Assembly: GCA_008012315.1 (NCBI GenBank)
Contig: SSEL01000028.1
Span: 1-43,336 of the forward strand
Direction: 5' to 3'
From: Rhodospirillaceae bacterium
GTDB taxonomy: Bacteria; Pseudomonadota; Alphaproteobacteria; Dongiales; Dongiaceae
Length of the DNA stretch: 43,336 bases
Numbering within the stretch: position 1 is the first letter of the stretch; each line of letters begins with the position of its first letter. The notes beneath the pieces are model-generated. The model was not told where the DNA came from and did not search any database. It saw nothing but the letters and a program-made list of their open reading frames with translations. Positions 18,174 through 27,263 of this stretch are shown here, in pieces. The translations under genes were made by a program, and so were the position numbers.

Positions 18174-18683
18174 GGCGGGCATCCTGCCAGATATCGCCGG
18201 CGATGCAAGGTCGGCGGCGTCGCCTTTTGCTCTACCGCCGCCCTCTCGCCGGTCTTTTCACGGCGCTCCGTTAACTATAGAAAGGGCACGAAAATCGCCC
18301 ATCCAAGTCAGAAGCCTGACAGAATAGGGCAGGATAAAGCGGTCCGGCCGGTTCCTCGGGCAATGGATTGCAGCCCGGCGGAGTCGGTAGCCGCACTGGA
18401 TGATCGAGCCGGGGCGGCACATTTACGGGGGGCGTTCGTTTCCGGACAATCCGGGTTTATGCGGCACCGGCGCAGTTACCGGCCGGCGGGGCACCGCCGG
18501 TAGCTCGGTTGTCGGCGACTTGACGTTACGAAAACCGGTCGGTCCGATCGACCCGACCGGATGAAGGATAGGTACGATTTCGCATGATCAACTGGCGGGT
18601 TCATCGGTTCATTCTTTCCCGGCCGGCGTTATGCCGCTCGATGCCGGCAGCGCCGTCGGTACCGCCTGGTCCTGAGAGCACCG
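18174..18683. other. Gene-free gap upstream of mprF
   Basis: About 510 bp with no convincing gene. It holds two clear hairpins: CCGGCGG/CCGCCGG (18483-18500) and CCGGTCGG/CCGACCGG (18535-18560, 10-nt loop). Neither has a T-run. A 37-codon frame from ATG 18584 ending inside the mprF start is possible but unsupported. The mprF transcript may have a long structured leader. Confidence 0.5.
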
Positions 18684-21284
18684 ATGACCGAGCTTGAGGA
18701 TCGTCCCGCCAAACTTTCCGATGCCTGGTTCAGCCGCTGGTGGCCGCTGGCATCGCGCTTTCTGGTGCCGTTGCTGGCGATAGGGCTTTTCGCGCTCGCC
18801 ATCTGGACCATTCATCACAGCATTGCGACGATCCGCTTTTCGCAGATTCGTCATGAGATCGGCGCCATTCCGGCACGCACGCTGCTGATTGCCTGCGGCC
18901 TGACGATGTCGAGCTTTCTCGCTTTGGCGCTGCAGGATTATGTCGCCCTCTGTTCGACGGGCAAGCGCATCTCCTTCCGCCGGGCGGCGCTCGGTTCCTA
19001 TATCGCTCAGTCGGTGGCCCATTCGACCGGCTTTTCCATCTTCATCGGCGGTGCGTTGCGGGCGCGCTATTACATGGCGGAAGGATTGACCTTCGCCGAT
19101 ACGATGAAGGTGCATCTCTCCTTCTCCGCCACTTTCGGCATGGCGACCTGCATCCTGCTCGGGCTTTCCTTCGTCCTCGATCCGAGCTTGGCGGAAACGC
19201 AGATGTCGATGATCCCGCAATGGCTGGTGCGGACGGTCGGCGTCGTTTTGCTGGCGGGACCGGCCGCCGTCTTCATCTGGCGAATGGTGCATGTCGGGCC
19301 GCTGCGCCTGTTCGGCCGCCAGATCGATATGCCGGATACCCGTCATCTGTTGCCCCAGACCATGCTGTCGCTGGTCGATGTGGCCTGTATGGGGGCGGTG
19401 CTCTATGTCTTCCTGCCGGCCGGGCTGCATATCAGCTATCCGACGCTGATCGGCCTGTTCGCCGTCGCCATGACGATCGGCGTCACCAGCCACGTTCCCG
19501 GCGGTCTAGGCGTGTTCGAAGCCACCATGCTGCTGCTGATCCAGCCGGCGCCGGCGGTTCTGCCGGCCCTGGTCAGCGGGCTGGTGATGTTCCGTTTCGT
19601 CTATTATTTCCTGCCGCTCGTCTTCGGCGGCGTTGCCGTCGCCATCGCCGAAGTGACGCGCCATCGCGGCCGCCTGCGCGAACTGACCGAAAGTGTCGCG
19701 CAATATGGATCCAGTTCGGCGCCGCTGGTCTTCGGCCTGCTGACCTTCCTGGCCGGCGCCGTGACCCTCGCTTCCGAGGCCTTGCCGTCTTCCGGCTGGC
19801 GGCTGGCCTGGGTCAGCGGCTATTTCCCCCATGCCGCCATCGAGACGGCCCATGTGCTGGTGGCGATCATCGGCGCCGCCTTGCTGCTGCTCGGACGCGG
19901 CTTGTCGCGCCGTCTGGTGTCGGCCTGGTGGCTGACGGAAATTCTGCTTGCTTTGGGCGCGGCCCTGGCGCTGGTCAAGGGCCTGGAATACGAGGTCGCG
20001 GCGCTGCTGGCCCTGCTATGCATTGCCTTGCTGCCCTGCAAATCGGAATTCTACCGGACCGCGCGGCTGGTCGATCAGCGTTTCACCGGCGGCTGGATCA
20101 TCGCGATCCTCCTGGTCGTGCTGGGGATGGGCTGGCTGCTGACTTTCATCTATCGCCATCTCGACTACAACCAGGTCGCCCTGATGCAATTCGAATTGCG
20201 GCGCGATGCACCACGTTCCTTGCGTGCCGTTGTCGCCACCTTGGCGACCCTGGCCATGATCGCGCTGTGGCATGGCATCACCTTGCTGCAACGGCCGACG
20301 CCAGACAAAGCGGTCGATTTTCGCCGTATCCGTTCCATCGTCGGCAATGCGCCGCGGGCAGCGGCGCATCTCGCTTTGACCGGCGACAAGCGCTTTCTCT
20401 TCGGCCCGGACGATAACAGCTTCATCATGTATGGCCGGCATGGCCGAAGCTGGATCGCCATCGGCGATCCGGTCGGACCACGTTCCGCCTGGACGGATCT
20501 CATCTGGGACTTCCGCGATCAGGCGGATCGCCACCGGGGCGAAGTTGCCTTTTTCGATATCCGGCCGGATTGCCTGCCGATCTATCTCGATCTCGGCCTG
20601 CAGGTCACGGAAATCGGCGAACGGGCCCGCGTGTCCCTGGATGGCTTCGCGGAAGAGGCCCTGGCGCCCGACTTGCGCGCGGCTCATGCCGATATGATGG
20701 CACGCGGCGCGGTTTGCGAAATTCACCCGGCCGATGCGGTCGATCAGATCATGGGGGATCTGGCGGCCATCTCCGATGCCTGGCTGGAGCTGCGTGAGGC
20801 GAAGGAGCGCCATGCGACGCTCGGCTTCTTCTCCCGCGATTACATTGCGCGCTGTCCCGTTGCCGTGCTGCGGCTCGATGGCCGGATCGTCGCTTTCGCC
20901 AATCTGTGGTGTGGCGGCGATGAAGAATGCTCCGTCGATCTGCTGCGTTATGCGCCGGCTGTTCCCGCGTCGGCAATGCCGACGCTGCTGATCGAGGTGA
21001 TGAGCTGGGCCAAGGAAAGGGGCTATCGCTGGTTCGATCTCGGTATGGCGCCTCTCCCGGTGCAGCCCGATCATCACCTGTCGCCGCTCTGGGGGCGGCT
21101 CGACCGCCACGCCGTCCATCACGGCTATAATCTGCCGGATTGGCAGGCGTTGCGTGATTTCAAACAGAGCTTTTCGCCGGTTTGGGAAACCGCCTATCTC
21201 GCTTACCCGATGCGCAAGCTGCCGGCCACGCTGATCGATATCGCGGCGCTCATCACCGGTGGTCGCGGCAGAAGCGAAACCTGA
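18684..21284 (+). CDS. mprF: Bifunctional phosphatidylglycerol lysyltransferase/flippase MprF
   Basis: Transfers an amino acid (typically Lys) from aminoacyl-tRNA to phosphatidylglycerol and flips the product outward, lowering surface negative charge and giving resistance to cationic peptides. 866 residues. About 14 membrane helices fill residues 25-525 (for example SRFLVPLLAIGLFALAIW; GVTSHVPGGLGVFEATMLLL is the flippase motif region). A cytosolic DUF2156 GNAT-like synthase domain spans about 540-850 (KRFLFGPDDNSFIMYGRHGRSW, YRWFDLGMAPL). Both parts are intact, so synthesis and flipping are fused as in Firmicutes. It abuts the convergent LysR gene with no gap. Confidence 0.93.
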   Translation: MTELEDRPAKLSDAWFSRWWPLASRFLVPLLAIGLFALAIWTIHHSIATIRFSQIRHEIGAIPARTLLIACGLTMSSFLALALQDYVALCSTGKRISFRRAALGSYIAQSVAHSTGFSIFIGGALRARYYMAEGLTFADTMKVHLSFSATFGMATCILLGLSFVLDPSLAETQMSMIPQWLVRTVGVVLLAGPAAVFIWRMVHVGPLRLFGRQIDMPDTRHLLPQTMLSLVDVACMGAVLYVFLPAGLHISYPTLIGLFAVAMTIGVTSHVPGGLGVFEATMLLLIQPAPAVLPALVSGLVMFRFVYYFLPLVFGGVAVAIAEVTRHRGRLRELTESVAQYGSSSAPLVFGLLTFLAGAVTLASEALPSSGWRLAWVSGYFPHAAIETAHVLVAIIGAALLLLGRGLSRRLVSAWWLTEILLALGAALALVKGLEYEVAALLALLCIALLPCKSEFYRTARLVDQRFTGGWIIAILLVVLGMGWLLTFIYRHLDYNQVALMQFELRRDAPRSLRAVVATLATLAMIALWHGITLLQRPTPDKAVDFRRIRSIVGNAPRAAAHLALTGDKRFLFGPDDNSFIMYGRHGRSWIAIGDPVGPRSAWTDLIWDFRDQADRHRGEVAFFDIRPDCLPIYLDLGLQVTEIGERARVSLDGFAEEALAPDLRAAHADMMARGAVCEIHPADAVDQIMGDLAAISDAWLELREAKERHATLGFFSRDYIARCPVAVLRLDGRIVAFANLWCGGDEECSVDLLRYAPAVPASAMPTLLIEVMSWAKERGYRWFDLGMAPLPVQPDHHLSPLWGRLDRHAVHHGYNLPDWQALRDFKQSFSPVWETAYLAYPMRKLPATLIDIAALITGGRGRSET

Positions 21285-22202
21285 TCACGTCGCGATCGAC
21301 CTCACGGCGCTCTCGGTTTGCCGGACCCAGGTGACGAAGGCCGTCGCCAGCGGCGACAGAGCCGGGCCATCGAGCCGGGCGAGGACGACCTGTTGTGGGG
21401 TCAGCTTCTCCTTGATCGGCCGGCAGGCAATCGGCAAGCCGTCATAGCTTCGATCGCCCGCCGGACGGGTGCAGGACAGCGCGACACCGCAGCCATGGGC
21501 GACGAGGCCGCGCTGCATCTCGAAGGTCTGCGTGTACTGGCTGATCTGTGGCTGATGGCCATAGGCCCAGAACAGTGACATGAAATATTCCCGCGACTGC
21601 GCCATGTCTTCCAGGATCAGGGGTTCTTTGGCGAGAGCCGCGAGGGATACCTTGCGGCGCTTCGCCAGCCGATGATCCGGTGGCAACAGGGCATAAGGCG
21701 GCAATTCCGCCAGAACCCAGCGCTTCATCTCGGCGGTGGTGCCAAGTTCATAGGTGATCGCCAGTTCGGCCCGGCCATGCAGCAGGTTGTCACGGACGGC
21801 AGCGAAATCGCCTTCCACCAGGTTGAGGCTGACATCGGGATGTTGGCGGCGGAAGCCGGCCAACAGGCGCGGGACGATGTAAGGTGCGAGGTCCTTGAAG
21901 CAGCTCAGCGAAAGGCGTCCTTTCAATGGTCCCGGCGGGGTTTCAGAATGCGCTGATATCTGGCTGGCGAGAGCCAGCAGATCGCGCGCCTGATCGAGCA
22001 GGCGCCGGCCGGCCGGCGTGAGGAAAAGGCCGCGTCCCGCCTGTCGGTGAAACAGTTTCTCGCCTAGCAGCTCTTCCAACTGGCCGATCGCCATGGAGAC
22101 CGCCGGCTGCGCGACATGGCGTGCCCGCGCTGCCGCGCTGACACTGCCATGCTCGGCGGCAGCGACGAAATAATCGAGTTGCCGGAACGTGAAGGGTATC
22201 AT
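21285..22202 (-). CDS. LysR-family transcriptional regulator
   Basis: A 305-residue LTTR. The N-terminal winged helix is FRQLDYFVAAAEHGSVSAAARARHVAQPAVSMAIGQLEELLG, split here as seen in all LysR proteins, and the rest is the periplasmic-binding-like effector domain (about 90-300). Divergent from the PhyH-type dioxygenase with 94 bp between starts, the arrangement in which LTTRs usually control their neighbour and themselves. The inducer is unknown. Confidence 0.92.
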   Translation of the reverse strand: MIPFTFRQLDYFVAAAEHGSVSAAARARHVAQPAVSMAIGQLEELLGEKLFHRQAGRGLFLTPAGRRLLDQARDLLALASQISAHSETPPGPLKGRLSLSCFKDLAPYIVPRLLAGFRRQHPDVSLNLVEGDFAAVRDNLLHGRAELAITYELGTTAEMKRWVLAELPPYALLPPDHRLAKRRKVSLAALAKEPLILEDMAQSREYFMSLFWAYGHQPQISQYTQTFEMQRGLVAHGCGVALSCTRPAGDRSYDGLPIACRPIKEKLTPQQVVLARLDGPALSPLATAFVTWVRQTESAVRSIAT

Positions 22203-22227
22203 CTAAATCTTATGGCTATGCATCAAT

Positions 22228-22246
22228 ATCATATATTTCTCATGAT
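22228..22246. promoter_or_regulatory. Candidate operator between LysR and PhyH genes
   Basis: ATCAT (22228-22232) and ATGAT (22242-22246) form an interrupted palindrome with 9 bp between, in an AT-rich part of the 94-bp divergent gap. It does not follow the T-N11-A rule exactly, so assignment to the LysR protein is tentative. Confidence 0.3.
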
Positions 22247-22296
22247 AGTGCGGTTCTGGCAATGATGGCGCCGCGTTACCCTGTGCGAGGATTACA

Positions 22297-23103
22297 ATGA
22301 CTGCTGCCGCAATAAGTGCCGACCAGGCGACCGCCTATCAACGTGATGGCGCACTGCTGTTGCGCGGTGTTTTTAAGGATTGGGTCGAGACCTTGCGGGA
22401 TGGCTGCGACAGCAATATGGCTGCACCCGGCCCCTATGGGGCGGAGAATGTCCATCCCGGCGACGGCGGCGGCCGCTTCTTCGATGATTATTGTAACTGG
22501 CAGCGCATTTCCCAGTTCGAAAGGTTCATGCGCCAGTCACCGGCGGCCGAGATCGCCGGCCGGCTGATGGGCAGTTCGACGGCGCAGATCTTCCACGACC
22601 ACCTGCTGGTCAAGGAACCGGGAACGGCGAAGAAGACACCCTGGCACCAGGACATGCCCTATTACTGCGTGACCGGCATGCAGACGGCGAGCTATTGGAT
22701 CCCGCTCGACCCGGTGACCGAGGCGAACACCTTGCGCCTGGTGCTCGGCTCGCATCTCTGGCCGAAACTGGTGCGGCCGAAGCGCTGGGCCGGCGGTGAA
22801 GATTTCTACGCCAATGACGAAGATTTCATGGATATGCCCGATGTGGAATCGGGCGCGTTCGACATTCTTGCGCCGGCCATGGAGCCGGGCGATGCGATAA
22901 TTTTCAATTACCGGACCGTGCATGGTGCGGCCGGCAATACCGGTGCCGGCCGGCGACGCGCTTTCTCGGCCCGCTATCTCGGTGACGATGCCGTCTTCAT
23001 CCAACGTCCCGGGCGCACCTCGCCGCCTTTCCCCGGCCTCGAGCAAAGCGACGGCCAGAAGTTGCGCGAGGATTGGTTCCCCACGATCTGGCGAGCGGCT
23101 TGA
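22297..23103 (+). CDS. Phytanoyl-CoA dioxygenase (PhyH) family oxygenase
   Basis: An Fe(II)/2-oxoglutarate oxygenase of 268 residues. The metal-binding His-X-Asp is in TPWHQDMPYYCVTG, the second His in FNYRTVHGAAGN, and the 2-oxoglutarate Arg in RRRAFSARYLGDD. NTLRLVLGSH is another family motif. Substrates in this family range from acyl-CoA to small amino compounds, so the reaction cannot be named. Divergent LysR gene upstream suggests inducible catabolism. A palindromic element begins 20 bp after the stop. Confidence 0.88.
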   Translation: MTAAAISADQATAYQRDGALLLRGVFKDWVETLRDGCDSNMAAPGPYGAENVHPGDGGGRFFDDYCNWQRISQFERFMRQSPAAEIAGRLMGSSTAQIFHDHLLVKEPGTAKKTPWHQDMPYYCVTGMQTASYWIPLDPVTEANTLRLVLGSHLWPKLVRPKRWAGGEDFYANDEDFMDMPDVESGAFDILAPAMEPGDAIIFNYRTVHGAAGNTGAGRRRAFSARYLGDDAVFIQRPGRTSPPFPGLEQSDGQKLREDWFPTIWRAA

Positions 23104-23122
23104 CCTCCGCATCGACGCGTAC

Positions 23123-23210
23123 TTAGAGTCGGATGCTCGCAAGTGGAATCGCTGAAGCGTTTCACTTGCGAGCTGAATTCGTCTCTCTTCAATAAGATAG
23201 AGCGCGATGG
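23123..23210. repeat. Three-hairpin palindromic element, copy 3 (partial)
   Basis: Same order as copy 1: TTAGAGTCGGAT, hairpin, TGAAT-CG-CTCT, AATAAGATAGAG-GCGAT. The first hairpin keeps the GGAATCGC core but has different arms, GCTCGCAAGTG (23135-23145) and CACTTGCGAGC (23163-23173), which remain fully complementary. The third hairpin and right end are missing. It lies between the PhyH gene and the molybdate permease gene and contains the GTG (23143) from which the longest open frame of that permease would begin. Confidence 0.78.
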
Positions 23211-23274
23211 TTTATTGGCCTGGCGCTTTCATGGACTAAACTCGGTAATCCCGTCACGTTCCGGTGGTCGACCG

Positions 23275-24432
23275 TTGGCAACCAATACTGAAACCGTACC
23301 CGTCCGCAATCGCTTTGACCGAGCGGAGATAGCGGGGGCATTCGGCGACCTGGGGACGTTGATTCCCTTCGTGGTCGCCTATATCAAGCTCCTCGGCCTC
23401 GATCCTTTCGGCATCTTGCTGGCCTTTGGCTTATCGATGCTGGTGGTCGGCCTCTATTACAAGACGCCATGGCCGGTGCAGCCGATGAAGGCAATTGGCG
23501 CCATCGCAACCATGCAGGCGGCGCAAACGGCAGTCATCACGGCGGGCACCGTCTATGGCGCAACGCTGGTCACGGGGATCATCTGGTTTGTCCTGGGCAT
23601 CACGGGAGCGGCCAAGCGGGTGGCCGATCTGGTGAGCCGGCCGGTCGCGATCGGCATCGTCCTGGGGCTTGGCCTCAATTTCATGCTGGATGGCGCGAAG
23701 CTGATGGCAAGCAATTGGTGGCTGAGCGGCTGCGCCTTGTTCTTGACGCTCGTTCTTCTCACCAACCGGAAGATCCCCGCCATGTTCCTGCTGCTGGCCG
23801 GGGGCGCCGTGATCGCCGTGATCCGCGACCCTCAGCTTTTATCGGCGCTAGCGACAGTGCATCTGGAGCCGCGATTGCCATCCTTTGCGATGAGCTCCGT
23901 GACCTGGCATGACATGGTGATCGGCACGCTGTTTCTCGCCGTGCCCCAGGTGCCGCTGACGCTCGGCAATGCGATCATCGCGATAACCGAGGAGAACAAC
24001 CGCCTCTTCCCGGGCCGTCCCGTCTCGGAGCGCAAGGTTGCGCTCTCAACCGGCGTGATGAACCTGGGCAGCGCGCTGGTCGGCGGCGTTCCCATGTGCC
24101 ACGGTGCCGGCGGCATGGCCGGTCATATCGCCTTCGGTGCCCGGACGGGGGGAGCGCCGATCCTGCTCGGCAGCCTGCTGCTCTTCCTGGCGCTGTTCAT
24201 GAGTTCTTCCGTCGCGATCATCTTCGAGATGATCCCCCAGGAAGTGCTCGGCGTGATCCTCTTCCTGGCCGGGGCTCAATTGGCACTCGGTTCCTGTGAT
24301 GTCAGCAAGGACAAGGGCGAACGGTTCACCACCGTCATCACCGCCGGCCTATCCATGTGGAATGTCGGTATCGCCTTCATCATCGGGCTGGCGGTGTATC
24401 ACGCCTTCAAGCGCCGGCTGATCCGTATCTAG
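23275..24432 (+). CDS. MOT1-type molybdate/sulfate permease
   Basis: A membrane transporter of about 385 residues related to the MOT1 branch of the SulP superfamily, which imports molybdate. NRFDRAEIAGAFGDLGTLIP and TPWPVQPMKAIGAIATMQA are the two MOT1 signature regions; VPMCHGAGGMAGHIAFGART is the third. About ten hydrophobic segments follow. No STAS domain is present, as in MOT1 and unlike classical SulP. The start is uncertain: TTG 23275 (MATNTETVPV) follows GGTGG, whereas GTG 23143 lies inside a palindromic element and gives 44 residues without family likeness. The molybdenum link fits mobB and msrP elsewhere in the window. Confidence 0.85.
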   Translation: MATNTETVPVRNRFDRAEIAGAFGDLGTLIPFVVAYIKLLGLDPFGILLAFGLSMLVVGLYYKTPWPVQPMKAIGAIATMQAAQTAVITAGTVYGATLVTGIIWFVLGITGAAKRVADLVSRPVAIGIVLGLGLNFMLDGAKLMASNWWLSGCALFLTLVLLTNRKIPAMFLLLAGGAVIAVIRDPQLLSALATVHLEPRLPSFAMSSVTWHDMVIGTLFLAVPQVPLTLGNAIIAITEENNRLFPGRPVSERKVALSTGVMNLGSALVGGVPMCHGAGGMAGHIAFGARTGGAPILLGSLLLFLALFMSSSVAIIFEMIPQEVLGVILFLAGAQLALGSCDVSKDKGERFTTVITAGLSMWNVGIAFIIGLAVYHAFKRRLIRI

Positions 24433-24435
24433 CAC

Positions 24436-24909
24436 TTAGGCAGTGACCGGCGCGGGAAGGGCGGAAAGCGTCTCGACAACGGCGCGCGGGTCGAGGCGTA
24501 TCTGCAGGCCGCGCTGCCCGCCATTGAGATAGACGTAATCGTTGCCGAGTGCCGATTCCTCGATGACGGTCGGCACCTTGCGCATCTGGCCAAAGGGGCT
24601 GATGCCGCCGACCTTGTAGCCCGTCATGCGCTCGGCATCGGCGGGCTTCATCATCTGGGCCGATTTGCCGCCGGCTGCCGCTGCCAGCTTCTTCATCGAC
24701 ACTTCCCGATCGGAAGGCAGGATGACGCAGACCGGCTTGCCGTCGACCAGTGCCATCAGCGTCTTCAGGACACGGCCGGGATCTTCGCCGATGGCTGCGG
24801 CGGCTTGCAGCCCGATACTATCGGCATCCGGATCGTAATCGTAGGTCTTGAGCGAGAAGGCGATGCCGGCCTTTTCCAGCATCTGCGTCGCGCGGGTTAC
24901 CTTCGCCAT
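24436..24909 (-). CDS. ybaK: Cys-tRNA(Pro)/Cys-tRNA(Cys) deacylase YbaK
   Basis: A 157-residue trans-editing enzyme that removes Cys from mischarged tRNA(Pro). It has the YbaK/EbsC fold signature: KTLMALVDGKPVCVILPSDREVSMKKLA, with the active lysine region, and YKVGGISPFGQMRKVPTVIEE. It is close to the expected length. Convergent with the permease gene (3 bp between stops) and 33 bp beyond the uvrB stop on the same strand, so it may precede nothing in an operon. Confidence 0.92.
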   Translation of the reverse strand: MAKVTRATQMLEKAGIAFSLKTYDYDPDADSIGLQAAAAIGEDPGRVLKTLMALVDGKPVCVILPSDREVSMKKLAAAAGGKSAQMMKPADAERMTGYKVGGISPFGQMRKVPTVIEESALGNDYVYLNGGQRGLQIRLDPRAVVETLSALPAPVTA

Positions 24910-24942
24910 GCTGTCTTCATCCCAAAGCGATGCGCATGACGA

Positions 24943-27159
24943 TCAGCGGCGCTTGCGCGGCCCCTTCTTGCCGGCATTGGAACCGGCCCGGCCGCCGACC
25001 GAGCGGCCACGGATCGTGCTGCCCATGGACGGCTTGCCGGGCTTGTCCCGGTTGTTATAGGGCGAACCGGGCGCGGATAGATTGCCGCCATTGTAATCGA
25101 CCGGGATGCCGAGATCGATCGCTTCCAGCCGCTTGATCTCGTCACGCAAGCGCGCCGCTTCCTCGAATTCCAGCTCGGCGGCGGCGGTGCGCATCTTCTT
25201 CTCGAGATCGGCAATGGTCGCCTTCAGGTTATGGCCGATCAGATGCGATTCGCCGGTGAGGCCGGTATCGACCGTGACGTGATCGCTTTCATAGACCGAC
25301 TGCAGGATATCGCCGATCTGCTTCTTCACCGATTCCGGCGTGATGCCGTTGGCGGCATTGTACGCCTGCTGCTTCTCGCGCCGGCGATTGGTCTCGTCGA
25401 TTGCATATTGCAGGCTTTCCGTCATGTTGTCGGCATAGAGCAGCACGCGGCCATCGACGTTGCGCGCGGCACGGCCGATCGTCTGCACCAGCGAGGTCTT
25501 CGACCGCAGGAAGCCTTCCTTGTCTGCATCCAGGATGCAGACCAAAGCGCATTCTGGAATATCCAATCCTTCGCGCAGCAGGTTGATGCCAATCAGCACG
25601 TCGAAGGCGCCGAGCCGCAGATCGCGGATGATCTCGATCCGCTCCAGCGTCTCGACATCGGAATGGATATAGCGGACGCGGATGCCGGCTTCATGCATGT
25701 ATTCGGTCAGGTCCTCGGCCATGCGCTTGGTCAGCGTGGTGATGAGGACGCGTTCGCCCTTGGTGGCCGCTTCCTTGCATTCAGCGATGACGTCATCGAC
25801 CTGGTATTCGGTCGGGCGGATGATGCAGACCGGATCGATCAGCCCGGTCGGGCGGATCACCTGTTCGGCGAAGACACCGCCGGTCCGCTGCATCTCCCAG
25901 GCGCCGGGCGTCGCCGAGACATGCACGGTCTGCGGCCGCATGCGCTCCCATTCCTCGAATTTCAGCGGCCGGTTGTCGCAGCAGGAGGGCAGGCGGAAGC
26001 CGTATTCCGACAGGGTCGATTTCCGCGCATAGTCGCCTTTGAACATGCCGCCGATCTGCGGCACGGTGACATGGCTCTCATCGGTGAAGAGCAAAGCGTC
26101 TTCCGGCAGGTATTCGAACAGGGTCGGCGGCGGCTCGCCGGGGCGGCGGCCGGTCAGATAGCGCGAATAGTTTTCGATGCCGGCGCAGCTGCCCGTCGCC
26201 TCGATCATCTCCATGTCGAAATTGACCCGCTGTTCCAGGCGCTGGGCTTCCAGCAGCTTGTTCTCGGCGTTCAACTCGCCCAAGCGGATTTTCAGCTCTT
26301 CGCGGATGTGCTTGATCGCCTGGGTCAGGGTCGGCTTCGGGGTGACATAGTGGCTGTTGGCGTAGATCTTGATCTCGTCGAGCTGCGCGACCTTCTCGCC
26401 GGTCAGCGGGTCGAATTCATAGATCGCTTCGATCTCATCGCCGAACAGCGACAGGCGCCAGGCGCGGTCCTCCAAGTGGGCGGGGAACAGTTCCAGGCTG
26501 TCGCCTTTCACGCGGAAGGTGCCACGATAGAAAGCCGCCTCGTTGCGCTTGTATTGCAGCTCCACCAGCCGGCGCAGCAATTCGTTGAGGTTCACCATGT
26601 CGCCGGTCTTCAGCGTGATGGTCATGGTGGAATAGGTTTCCGGCGCGCCGATGCCGTAGATGCAGGAAACCGAGGCGACGATCACCACGTCGCGCCGCTC
26701 GAACAGGGACCGCGTCGCCGCATGGCGCATCCGGTCGATCTGTTCGTTCAGCGAGGATTCCTTCTCGATATAGGTATCGGTGCGCGGTACATAGGCTTCC
26801 GGCTGGTAATAATCGTAATAGGAGACGAAATATTCCACCGCGTTTTCGGGGAAGAAGCTTTTCATCTCGCCATAGAGCTGGGCCGCCAGGGTCTTGTTGG
26901 GGGCCATGATCAAGGCCGGCCGCTGCACATGCTGAATGACATGGGCCATGGTGAAGGTCTTGCCCGAGCCGGTGACGCCGAGCAGCACCTGATCGCGTTC
27001 CTGCTGTTCGACGCCCTGGATCAGTTCGGCGATGGCCTGGGGCTGATCGCCGGCAGGCTTGTAGTCCGAGACCAGTTTGAACGGCTTGCCGCCGGTCGGT
27101 TGGGCGGGCGTGATCGGACGTTCCTCGATGATCGGATCGACATGAAGCGGCTGTTTCAT
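24943..27159 (-). CDS. uvrB: UvrABC system protein B
   Basis: Damage-verifying helicase of nucleotide excision repair; 738 residues. Walker [18 protein letters not shown] (about 60), the beta-hairpin region [24 protein letters not shown] motif in [15 protein letters not shown], helicase motifs [13 protein letters not shown] and [14 protein letters not shown], and the UVR domain ([19 protein letters not shown]) near the end are complete. A basic tail rich in G, K and R (about 700-738) is an extra. uvrC is 8 kb away on the same strand; uvrA is not in the window. No LexA-type GTTC-N7-GTTC site is evident upstream. Confidence 0.97.
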   Translation of the reverse strand: MKQPLHVDPIIEERPITPAQPTGGKPFKLVSDYKPAGDQPQAIAELIQGVEQQERDQVLLGVTGSGKTFTMAHVIQHVQRPALIMAPNKTLAAQLYGEMKSFFPENAVEYFVSYYDYYQPEAYVPRTDTYIEKESSLNEQIDRMRHAATRSLFERRDVVIVASVSCIYGIGAPETYSTMTITLKTGDMVNLNELLRRLVELQYKRNEAAFYRGTFRVKGDSLELFPAHLEDRAWRLSLFGDEIEAIYEFDPLTGEKVAQLDEIKIYANSHYVTPKPTLTQAIKHIREELKIRLGELNAENKLLEAQRLEQRVNFDMEMIEATGSCAGIENYSRYLTGRRPGEPPPTLFEYLPEDALLFTDESHVTVPQIGGMFKGDYARKSTLSEYGFRLPSCCDNRPLKFEEWERMRPQTVHVSATPGAWEMQRTGGVFAEQVIRPTGLIDPVCIIRPTEYQVDDVIAECKEAATKGERVLITTLTKRMAEDLTEYMHEAGIRVRYIHSDVETLERIEIIRDLRLGAFDVLIGINLLREGLDIPECALVCILDADKEGFLRSKTSLVQTIGRAARNVDGRVLLYADNMTESLQYAIDETNRRREKQQAYNAANGITPESVKKQIGDILQSVYESDHVTVDTGLTGESHLIGHNLKATIADLEKKMRTAAAELEFEEAARLRDEIKRLEAIDLGIPVDYNGGNLSAPGSPYNNRDKPGKPSMGSTIRGRSVGGRAGSNAGKKGPRKRR

Positions 27160-27263
27160 GGCTCGGTTATAGCCTGTTGATCTCGCGGTTTGAAGATGTC
27201 CCCGCCGGGGAGGGGCTTTGTGCCCGATGCAGGGCTGATGCTTTGTCAGTTGCGTGGCAGTTG

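Noticed and set aside
17328..18503. A 391-codon plus-strand frame opposite the PTR1-like gene
   Set aside because: The minus-strand gene has complete catalytic motifs; the plus frame is its shadow extended into the gap.
18584..18697. A 37-codon frame just upstream of and overlapping the mprF start, as a possible leader peptide
   Set aside because: There is an AAGGATAGG upstream, but the peptide shows no attenuation-type codon runs and no terminator/antiterminator pair is visible.
25231..27180. A 649-codon plus-strand frame opposite uvrB
   Set aside because: uvrB is complete with all motifs on the minus strand; the plus reading has no ribosome site or recognisable domain.
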